33,424 bases of DNA from positions 1 to 33,424 of the forward strand of contig PXAU01000113.1 of NCBI GenBank assembly GCA_003567075.1, read 5' to 3'. Both the position numbers and the translations under genes were made by a program. The first letter of the stretch is position 1. The number at the start of each line of letters is the position of its first letter. The notes beneath the pieces were generated by a model. It worked only from the letters and a program-made list of their open reading frames with translations, searched no databases and was not told the DNA's origin. Shown here piece after piece: positions 18,142-24,628 of this stretch. Source of the DNA: Trueperaceae bacterium. GTDB taxonomy: Bacteria > Deinococcota > Deinococci > Deinococcales > Trueperaceae.

Positions 18142-18837
18142 TCAGGGCGCCTCGTACGTGAAGCCGGAGAAGGTGTAGACGCCGGCGCCGAGCGCGATGA
18201 TGCCGATGGCGCCCGTTGGTGGCGCACCGAAGCTGATGCTGCCGACACTGGTGCCGTTCACCTCGAGCTGGACGTCGGTACCGATGGTGCGCACGGTCAC
18301 CCGGTTCGTCGCTCCGAGGCGGATGGCGTCACTGGTGTCCGCGGTGGCTTCGTACAGGCCGCTTTCGTCGTGCACGTACACCGAGTAGCCGAGGTCGCTG
18401 ACGACGAGTGCAAGGTAGTGACGGGTGTCGACGTCCAGGTTGAACAGCACGCCCGCGGCCGCGCCGTACGACGGGTCGTAGGCGACCTCGACGGCGACGT
18501 CGACGTGCACCGTCCCCTGCGTCAACGCACCCGGCCGGCCCGGCAGTGAGGCCAGGTACACGTACCGCGCAGCGCCGGGCGCCGTGGCGTTCTCGAGACG
18601 GTAGTGCGAACCCGTCAGGGTGCCGGTCCAGGGCGGGTCGTTACCGATCGTCAGGAAGCCGAAGAAGACGTCGGCCGGGTCGGTGCCGGTGAACGGCTCG
18701 TGGTACGTGGGGTCCGTTCCGCCTGGATCGGATGGGGTCGTGCCCGCCTTGCCCAGGCCGGGCGGCAGGCGTTGCGCGAAGGCCGCGGCCGAGACGACGA
18801 GGGCGACGGCGACGAGCGTCATGCACGCGTGCCGCAT
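18142..18837 (-). CDS. Secreted LamG/concanavalin-like beta-sandwich protein
   Basis: A 231-residue exported protein. The N-terminus is a clear Sec signal (RHACMTLVAVALVVSAAAFA, about residues 2-21), then a Gly/Pro-rich spacer (PPGLGKAGTTPSDPGGTDP). Residues about 45-231 look like a jelly-roll LamG / DUF1080-like domain: AAGVLFNLDVDTRHYLALVV, NRVTVRTIGTDVQLEVNGTSVGS, and the typical ending GAIGIIALGAGVYTFSGF. Such domains bind carbohydrate or other ligands; no catalytic residues are evident. GAGGTGG precedes ATG 18837. A 6-bp stem with a 4-nt loop (GCTCGC/GCGAGC, 18857-18872) lies in its leader. The multidomain secreted protein follows 10 nt downstream, so the two are probably made together and may act together on the surface. 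Confidence 0.72.
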   Translation of the reverse strand: MRHACMTLVAVALVVSAAAFAQRLPPGLGKAGTTPSDPGGTDPTYHEPFTGTDPADVFFGFLTIGNDPPWTGTLTGSHYRLENATAPGAARYVYLASLPGRPGALTQGTVHVDVAVEVAYDPSYGAAAGVLFNLDVDTRHYLALVVSDLGYSVYVHDESGLYEATADTSDAIRLGATNRVTVRTIGTDVQLEVNGTSVGSISFGAPPTGAIGIIALGAGVYTFSGFTYEAP

Positions 18838-19209
18838 CGACCACCTCGCTTTCTGTGCTCGCGTGCGCGAGCGACGGGGCCGCTGTGACGGCGGGAAGCG
18901 GCGTTGGGTCGGGCCCCGCGTCGCACCGGCGACGGTGTCGTGTGGTGCATCCGTGGCTGGTTGGCGAGGCCGCTCCGCCGCGCTCCTCCTTCGCTGGGGC
19001 ACCGCGCAGAAGCAGTGCCCGGATCGCAACCCAGCGGTGCGATCAGGCTCCCCCGAGAGGCGTGGGCCCACGAGCATGACGTCGAGGGCCGGCGCCCTAG
19101 TCCGTACCTTCATGCTAGTCCGGATGGTGCAGCCCCGCAAGCGAACGGCTGTGCTCGACCTGCGCCCTCCGGAGCCCGAGCAGCGAGCGCGGGCGGTACC
19201 ATCGAGGCG
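18838..19209. other. 372-nt divergent intergenic region with no gene
   Basis: This separates the secreted-protein operon (minus) from archease (plus). Open frames cross it, but their residue composition is that of random high-GC sequence. Notable small elements are the leader hairpin 18857-18872, a 5-bp stem AGGGC/GCCCT (19085-19098), and an 8-bp direct repeat CTAGTCCG at 19097-19104 and 19115-19122 (18-bp period), which could be a regulator site. I see nothing else. Confidence 0.5.
19197..19202 (+). promoter_or_regulatory. Candidate -10 box for archease (leaderless)
   Basis: TACCAT ends 7 nt before ATG 19210. There is no convincing Shine-Dalgarno, so the mRNA would start at or next to the initiation codon. 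No -35 hexamer is visible at the usual distance. Confidence 0.45.
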
Positions 19210-19623
19210 ATGCCCTTCGCGCTGCGCGACCACACCGCCGACGTTGCGTTGGTCATCGACGCGCCCAGCCTGCTGGCGCTGTTCGAGGAGGCCTGCCAGG
19301 CGCTCCTGTCGCTCCTGGTGGAGGAGCCATCGAGCGTGCGTGAGGCCGAGGGCTGCGCCTTCGAGGTGCCCGGTGACGACCCCGCCGACCTGCTCGTCGA
19401 CCTGCTGAGCGAGCTGCTCGCCACGGTCGAGACGCGACGGTGGTTGGCGCGGCGCTGCTGCGTCGAGCGGGTAGCGGGTGGGCTGCGGGTGCGCGCGTTC
19501 GGCGAAGCGCTCGACCCGTCGCGTCACCGGCTGACCCACGAGGTGAAGGCCATCACCTACCATCGACTCAAGGTGCGCTGTGTGCGCGGGCGTTGGCTGG
19601 CCGAGGTGATCGTCGACGTGTGA
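19210..19623 (+). CDS. Archease, RtcB-activating protein
   Basis: A small (137-residue) cofactor that speeds guanylylation and turnover of the RNA ligase RtcB. It shows the archease signatures RDHTADVAL near the N-terminus (Asp11), the central DDPADLLVDLLSELL helix, HEVKAITYHRLKV near the C-terminus, and the terminal acidic residue in VIVDV (Asp136). The gene for its partner RtcB starts 36 nt downstream, which independently supports the call. ATG 19210 is used; longer upstream frames back to 18904 lack archease-like sequence. Confidence 0.92.
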   Translation: MPFALRDHTADVALVIDAPSLLALFEEACQALLSLLVEEPSSVREAEGCAFEVPGDDPADLLVDLLSELLATVETRRWLARRCCVERVAGGLRVRAFGEALDPSRHRLTHEVKAITYHRLKVRCVRGRWLAEVIVDV

Positions 19624-19659
19624 CGCGCGCGCTACCTTCGCGCCCCCTTGGAGGTCAGC

Positions 19660-21123
19660 ATGGCTGCGACCAACCTCCGTGATCGCCTGGAACGCATCGA
19701 CGCGGTGCGGTGGCGCATCCCACGCGCTGCCCGGCCGGGCATGCGCGTCGACGGCATCGTGTTCGGGACCGAGGCGATGATGGACGACCTCGCCACCGGC
19801 GAGGCGCTCGAGCAGGTCGCCAACGTCGCCTGCCTGCCGGGCATCCGCGGCGCCAGCCTGGCCATGCCGGACATCCATTGGGGTTACGGCTTCTGCATCG
19901 GCGGCGTGGCCGCCACCGACCCGTCGCAGGGCGGCGTGATCTCGCCCGGTGGCGTGGGGTACGACATCAACTGCGGCGTAAGGCTGCTGCGATCGGACCT
20001 GGGTGAAGCCGACGTGCGCCCGCTCCTGCATGATCTGGCCGCGGCGCTGCAGGCGAACGTGCCGGCGGGCGTGGGGACGCCGGGCCGGCACCATTTTGCC
20101 CAGCGCGAACTGCGGCGCCTGCTGGAGGGCGGGGTGCCGTACCTGCGCGCGCTGGGGTTCGCCAGCGACGACGACGTGGCCTGCTGCGAGGCGTACGGCC
20201 GGATCGATGGGGCCGAGGCGGACGCGCTCAGCACGCGCGCGCTGGAGCGCGGCGCCGATCAGTGCGGCACGCTTGGGTCGGGCAACCATTTCGTCGAGGT
20301 GCAGGTGGTGGACCGGGTCGAGGACCCGCTGGCCGCGGAGCGCTTCGGTGTGGTGGAGGGGCAGGTGTGCGTGCTCATCCACACCGGCTCGCGTGGCCTC
20401 GGCTACCAGGTGTGCGACGACGCGCTGCGGGCCCTGCGCGGCGTGCCGGAACGGTACGGCATCGAGTTGCCCGACCGCCAGCTCGCCTGCGCACCGGTCC
20501 ACAGCGACGAGGGGCGGGCGTATCTGGGCGGCATGCGTGCCGCCGCGAACTTCGCCTTCTGCAACCGCCAACTGCTGACGGGACTGGTGCGCGAGACCTT
20601 CGAGGGTGTGTTCGGACGGCCTTGGTCCGCCCTCGGGCTCGAACTCGTCTACGACGTGGCCCACAACATCGCCAAGGTCGAGCGCCACCACGTCGGCGGG
20701 GAGGCGGTCGAGGTGTGCGTGCACCGCAAGGGTGCCACGCGGGCCTTCCCGGCCGGCCACCCGGACGTTCCGGCGCGCTACCGCGACGTCGGTCAGCCTG
20801 TGATCGTGCCCGGCGACATGGGCCGTGCCAGCTGGCTGCTGGCGGGTTCGGAGGGCGCCATGCGCGACGCCTTCGGCAGCAGCTGCCACGGCGCGGGCCG
20901 AGCCCTTTCGCGCAAGGCCGCCCTGCGCGCCGCCAAGGGGCGCGACGTGCGCGCCGAACTCGCCGCGCGCGGCATCGAGGCGCGCGCCGCCAGCCGGCGC
21001 GGGCTCGACGAGGAGCAGCCCGACGCCTACAAGGACGTCGATGACGTGGTCGACGTGGTTCACCAGGCCGACCTGTCACGCAAGGTGGCGCGGCTCAAGC
21101 CGCTCGTGGTGATCAAGGGCTGA
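19660..21123 (+). CDS. rtcB: RNA-splicing/repair ligase RtcB
   Basis: GTP- and Mn2+-dependent ligase that joins 2',3'-cyclic-phosphate or 3'-phosphate RNA ends to 5'-OH ends. The 487 residues carry GVGYDINCGVRLL (metal ligand Cys105), LGSGNHFVEVQ, HTGSRGLGYQV, HRKGATRAFPAG, and SSCHGAGR with the guanylylated histidine at His410. The penultimate Lys486 corresponds to the conserved C-terminal lysine; its 76-residue distance from His410 equals that between His404 and Lys480 in the archaeal enzyme as I recall it. GGAGG precedes ATG 19660, which rules out the TTG at 19648. A TACCTT box (19633-19638) could be an additional promoter. It is paired with archease, forming a complete RNA ligation module. 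Confidence 0.95.
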   Translation: MAATNLRDRLERIDAVRWRIPRAARPGMRVDGIVFGTEAMMDDLATGEALEQVANVACLPGIRGASLAMPDIHWGYGFCIGGVAATDPSQGGVISPGGVGYDINCGVRLLRSDLGEADVRPLLHDLAAALQANVPAGVGTPGRHHFAQRELRRLLEGGVPYLRALGFASDDDVACCEAYGRIDGAEADALSTRALERGADQCGTLGSGNHFVEVQVVDRVEDPLAAERFGVVEGQVCVLIHTGSRGLGYQVCDDALRALRGVPERYGIELPDRQLACAPVHSDEGRAYLGGMRAAANFAFCNRQLLTGLVRETFEGVFGRPWSALGLELVYDVAHNIAKVERHHVGGEAVEVCVHRKGATRAFPAGHPDVPARYRDVGQPVIVPGDMGRASWLLAGSEGAMRDAFGSSCHGAGRALSRKAALRAAKGRDVRAELAARGIEARAASRRGLDEEQPDAYKDVDDVVDVVHQADLSRKVARLKPLVVIKG

Positions 21124-21147
21124 GCAGCTGGTCAAGGGCTGAGCAGC
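21113..21147 (+). repeat. Duplication of the rtcB 3' end including its stop codon
   Basis: TCAAGGGCTGAGCAGC occurs at 21113-21128, spanning the last rtcB codons and stop, and again at 21132-21147. The period is 19 bp. Further TGAGCAG copies continue to the right and merge into the four-copy array. Confidence 0.8.
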
Positions 21148-21183
21148 CGATGAAGGGTTGTGCTTGTGCTGAGCAGGCACTGC

Positions 21184-21247
21184 GCTGAGCAGGGGTCGCG
21201 CTGAGCAGGGGTCGCGCTGAGCAGGGGTCGCGCTGAGCAGGGGTCGC
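21184..21247 (+). repeat. 16-bp tandem repeat, four perfect copies
   Basis: GCTGAGCAGGGGTCGC is repeated four times without a mismatch (21184-21199, 21200-21215, 21216-21231, 21232-21247). It lies in the 284-nt gap between rtcB and aclB. The unit shares GCTGAGCAG with the rtcB end, so the array appears to have grown from it. Copy number is likely variable between strains. Confidence 0.92.
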
Positions 21248-21407
21248 GTTGGCTGATCGATGGCTGCGCGGCAAGCACCGAAGCGTGTCAGGGCACACGA
21301 CCCTAGCGCCGGGGTCCGGGTTGCGTTACGCCTGGAGGCACAGCCTTGGATGGTCACGTGAAAGGCGTGAGTACGCCGGCCCAAGACGGCCGAGAGAGGA
21401 CCGTAGG

Positions 21408-22721
21408 ATGGCACAGAAGGCGATCCGAGAGGCAGACGGGATGCGAATGCTGGCCCGCTTGCTCGGGGAGTACTCCGACGGGAGGTACGTCGTCGACGAC
21501 AAGTTCGTCAGCGTGGGCCCCGATACGAACGTGGCCGCGCTCCCCGAGCAGCACCCCTGGCTGGTCGAGGAACGCCTGGTCGTCAAGCCGGACCAGTTGA
21601 TCAAGCGGCGCGGGAAGAACGACCTGATCCTCGTGGACGTGCCGTTCGACAAGGCCAAGGCCTGGATCGAGGCGAAGACGAAGGCGCCCATCACCATCCA
21701 CGGCGCGTTCGACGAGGCGGGCACGCCGCTCGACGAAGGCACGTTCGGGCGTCTGACGAACTTCCTCATCGAGCCGTTGGTGAAGCACGACCCCTCGGAC
21801 GAGTGCTACGTCGCGATGGTGTCGACGCGCGATGGGGACGAGATCCTGTTCCATCACCGCGGGGGCGTCGACGTCGGTGACGTGGAGTCGAAGGCGCTGC
21901 GGTTGCACGTGCCGGTGGGACAGGCTCCGAGCCCGCAGGAGATCGAGTCGGCCCTCTTGCGCGAGGTGCCGCCGGGGAAGCGCGCGCACCTCGCCGGCTT
22001 CATCGAAGCGCTGTTCAAGTTCTACGTCGACCTGCACTACGCCTTCCTCGAGATCAACCCGCTGGTGGTCACGAAGGACGCCGTGATCCCGTTGGATCTG
22101 GCGGCGAGGCTCGACAGCACCGCCGAGTTCGCGGTCGGCAAGCGCTGGGGCAAGGTCGAGTTCACCGCGCCCTTCGGCAGCAGCCCCACGAAGGAGGAGG
22201 CGTTCATCGAGGAGCTCGACGCCAAGACCGGCGCCTCCTTGAAGCTCACCGTCATCAATCCCGAGGGGCGGGTGTGGACGATGGTGGCCGGCGGCGGTGC
22301 CTCGGTGATCTTCGCTGACACCATCACCGACCTCGGCTTCATGGACGAGTTGGCGAACTACGGTGAGTACTCGGGCGACCCGAGCGAGGAGTTCACCTAC
22401 CTCTACGCCAGGACGATCCTCGACCTGATGACGCGCTCGAAGCACCCGAAGGGCAAGATCCTGTTGATCGGCGGCGGCATCGCGAACTTCACCGACGTCG
22501 CCAACACCTTCAAGGGCATCATCCGTGCGCTGCGCGAGTACAAGGTTCCGTTGCAGGACGGTCGCGTCAAGATCTACGTGAGGCGCGGCGGCCCGAACTA
22601 CCGCGAGGGCTTGCGGATGATGCGCGAGCTCGGTCACGAGATCGGCGTGCCGATCGAGGTGTACGGCCCTGAGACGCACATGACGAAGATCGTCTCGATG
22701 GCCCTGAAGGGTGGGATGTGA
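21408..22721 (+). CDS. aclB: ATP-citrate lyase, small (ATP-grasp, citrate-binding) subunit
   Basis: N-terminal half of ATP-citrate lyase, which cleaves citrate with ATP and CoA to acetyl-CoA and oxaloacetate. The 437 residues hold an ATP-grasp region related to succinyl-CoA synthetase beta, with the metal-site motif EINPLVV (Glu215-Pro218), and a citrate-binding domain (VAGGGASVIFADTITDLG from residue 293; IANFTDVANTFKGI). Sequence style and length match plant ACLA and Chlorobium AclB, not SucC, as shown by the opening AIREADGMRMLARLLGEY-like segment and the citrate domain. It starts at ATG 21408 (weak GAGAGGA upstream). The aclA GTG follows directly on the stop (TGAGTG). The order small-large is that known for bacterial aclBA. 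Confidence 0.92.
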   Translation: MAQKAIREADGMRMLARLLGEYSDGRYVVDDKFVSVGPDTNVAALPEQHPWLVEERLVVKPDQLIKRRGKNDLILVDVPFDKAKAWIEAKTKAPITIHGAFDEAGTPLDEGTFGRLTNFLIEPLVKHDPSDECYVAMVSTRDGDEILFHHRGGVDVGDVESKALRLHVPVGQAPSPQEIESALLREVPPGKRAHLAGFIEALFKFYVDLHYAFLEINPLVVTKDAVIPLDLAARLDSTAEFAVGKRWGKVEFTAPFGSSPTKEEAFIEELDAKTGASLKLTVINPEGRVWTMVAGGGASVIFADTITDLGFMDELANYGEYSGDPSEEFTYLYARTILDLMTRSKHPKGKILLIGGGIANFTDVANTFKGIIRALREYKVPLQDGRVKIYVRRGGPNYREGLRMMRELGHEIGVPIEVYGPETHMTKIVSMALKGGM

Positions 22722-24608
22722 GTGACGACGACGGCGACCCCCGGCCAGCAGCCCCGGACCGAACCCGAGAGCCTGCACGAGAAGCCTCCCTTCGAGCTGT
22801 TCGACAAGAACACGCAGGCGTTCGTCTACAACAACCAGGTCAACGCGACCCAGCGGATGCTCGACTTCGATTACGTGTCGGGGCGGGCGACGCCGTCGGT
22901 GGCAGCCATCATCCACCCCACCGGCAGTGATGGGTTGAGCAAGTTCTTCTTCGGCCGCCGCGAGATCCTGATCCCGATGTACAAGCGCCTCGAGCGCGCG
23001 GCCGCTGAGCATCCCGACGTCGACGTGATGATCAACTTCGCCTCCTTCCGCTCGGCGGCCGCGTCGACCGACGAGGCGCTCGACGTCCCCCAGCTGAAGA
23101 CGATCGCGATCATCGCCGAAGGCGTGCCCGAGCGCGACACCAAGCGGCTCACGATCAAGGCGAAGCGGCTCGGCAAGGTGCTGATCGGGCCCGCCACGGT
23201 GGGCGGCATCAAGGCGGGTTGCTTCAAGATCGGCAACACCGGCGGGACCATCGAGAACATCGTCGAGTCGAAGCTGCACCGGCCCGGCTCGGTGGGGTTC
23301 GTGTCGAAGTCCGGCGGGCTCTCGAACGAGGAGTACTACACCATCGCCATGAACACCGATGGCCTCTACGAGGGCATCGCCATCGGTGGCGACATGTTCC
23401 CGGGGTCGACGCTGCTCGATCACCTGCTGCGCTACGAGCAGATCCCCGAGGTGAAGATGCTCGTGTGCTTGGGCGAGTTGGGCGGGAGCGGCGAGTACGA
23501 CATCGTCGAGGCGCTCGAGCAGAAGCGCATCACGAAGCCGCTGGTGATGTGGGTGACCGGCACCTGCTCGAAGGCCTTCAAGACGGAGGTGCAGTTCGGC
23601 CACGCCGGCGCCAAGGTGGGCTCCGAGGCCGAGACCGCCGACGCCAAGAACGCCGCGTTGCGGCGCGCCGGCGCCATCGTGCCGGACTCGTACGACGACT
23701 ACGGCGAGAAGATCAAGGAGACCTACCTCGAGCTGGTCGAGGCTGGCGTGATCACGCCCCAGCCCGAGCCCGAGGTGCCGGTGATCCCGATGGACTACGC
23801 CAAGGCCGTCAAGGAAGGCATCATCCGCAAGCCGGCCTCCTTCATCAGCACGATCTCGGACGATCGCGGCGAAGAGCTGATGTATGGCAACGTCAGCATC
23901 AGCGAGGTGTTCGAGCGCGACCTTGGCCTCGGCGGCGTGCTGAGCCTGCTGTGGTTCAAGCGCCTGCTTCCGGCGTACGCCACGAAGTTCATCGAGATGG
24001 CGATCATGATCACCGCCGATCACGGTCCCGCCGTCTCGGGCGCCCACAACACGATCGTCGCCACGCGCGCCGGCAAGGATCTGGTGTCGTCGGTGGTGAG
24101 CGGCATGCTCACCATCGGCCCGCGCTTCGGGGGCGCCGTCGACGGGGCGGCGCAGATGTTCTCGGAGGCCTTCGACCGCGGCCTCTCACCGCAGGCCTTC
24201 GTGGACGAGATGAAGCGCAAGGGCGTGAACATCCAGGGCATCGGGCATCGGGTCAAGAGCATCCACAACCCCGACATGCGCGTCAGCATCATCAAGGACT
24301 ACGTCTTCAAGCACTTCGGCTCGTCCGAACTGCTCGGCTACGCGGTCGAGGTGGAGAAGATCACCACGACCAAGCGCAACAACCTGATCCTCAACGTCGA
24401 CGGTGCCATCGGCATCGCGTTCGCGGACATGCTGCGCTCGGAGATGACACGCGAGGAGGCGGACATGTACATTCAGCTCGGTGCGCTCAACGGGCTGTTC
24501 GTGCTGGGTCGCAGCATCGGCCTCATGGGGCACCATCTGGACCAGAAGCGTCTGAAGCAGGGTCTGTACCGCCATCCGTGGGACGACATCGCCTACATGT
24601 TGGACTGA
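22722..24608 (+). CDS. aclA: ATP-citrate lyase, large (phosphohistidine and citrate-synthase-like) subunit
   Basis: Large subunit, 628 residues, completing the two-subunit ATP-citrate lyase. The N-terminal part is a CoA-binding/ligase region (FDKNTQAFVYNNQ, SKSGGLSNEEYYTIA) with the phosphorylated histidine at His294 in TEVQFGHAGAKVG. The C-terminal part (about 360-628) is a citrate-synthase-like domain with ADHGPAVSGAHNTI, GPRFGGAVDGAAQ and GIGHRVKSIHNPD (His509). GTG 22722 abuts the aclB stop, so translation is coupled. Length is close to Chlorobium AclA. Together with aclB all expected domains are present, so the enzyme should be functional. icd follows 16 nt later in the same operon. Confidence 0.93.
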   Translation: MTTTATPGQQPRTEPESLHEKPPFELFDKNTQAFVYNNQVNATQRMLDFDYVSGRATPSVAAIIHPTGSDGLSKFFFGRREILIPMYKRLERAAAEHPDVDVMINFASFRSAAASTDEALDVPQLKTIAIIAEGVPERDTKRLTIKAKRLGKVLIGPATVGGIKAGCFKIGNTGGTIENIVESKLHRPGSVGFVSKSGGLSNEEYYTIAMNTDGLYEGIAIGGDMFPGSTLLDHLLRYEQIPEVKMLVCLGELGGSGEYDIVEALEQKRITKPLVMWVTGTCSKAFKTEVQFGHAGAKVGSEAETADAKNAALRRAGAIVPDSYDDYGEKIKETYLELVEAGVITPQPEPEVPVIPMDYAKAVKEGIIRKPASFISTISDDRGEELMYGNVSISEVFERDLGLGGVLSLLWFKRLLPAYATKFIEMAIMITADHGPAVSGAHNTIVATRAGKDLVSSVVSGMLTIGPRFGGAVDGAAQMFSEAFDRGLSPQAFVDEMKRKGVNIQGIGHRVKSIHNPDMRVSIIKDYVFKHFGSSELLGYAVEVEKITTTKRNNLILNVDGAIGIAFADMLRSEMTREEADMYIQLGALNGLFVLGRSIGLMGHHLDQKRLKQGLYRHPWDDIAYMLD

Positions 24609-24610
24609 AG

Positions 24611-24628
24611 GAGCCGATGAGCCGATGA
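24611..24628 (+). repeat. 8-bp duplication creating two ATGs at the icd start
   Basis: GAGCCGAT is duplicated (24611-24618, 24619-24626). This makes two ATG codons, 24617 and 24625, in different frames. The first opens a three-codon frame (Met-Ser-Arg-stop) whose TGA overlaps the icd ATG as ATGA. AAGGAG (24608-24613) is 3 nt from the first ATG and 11 nt from the second. A coupling or spacing effect on icd translation is possible. Confidence 0.6.

Noticed and set aside
18604..19408. Several plus-strand frames in the gap before archease
   Set aside because: They overlap the secreted-protein start and archease in other frames, lack ribosome sites, and have no protein-like composition.
21354..24047. 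897-codon open frame on the minus strand across aclB/aclA
   Set aside because: It is antisense to two unmistakable enzyme genes; its composition (Arg, His, Asp, Val-rich) is that of a high-GC shadow frame and no domain is recognisable.
21408..24608. Succinyl-CoA synthetase sucCD
   Set aside because: The first subunit has a citrate-binding domain and the second has a citrate-synthase-like C-terminal domain, neither of which occurs in SucC/SucD.
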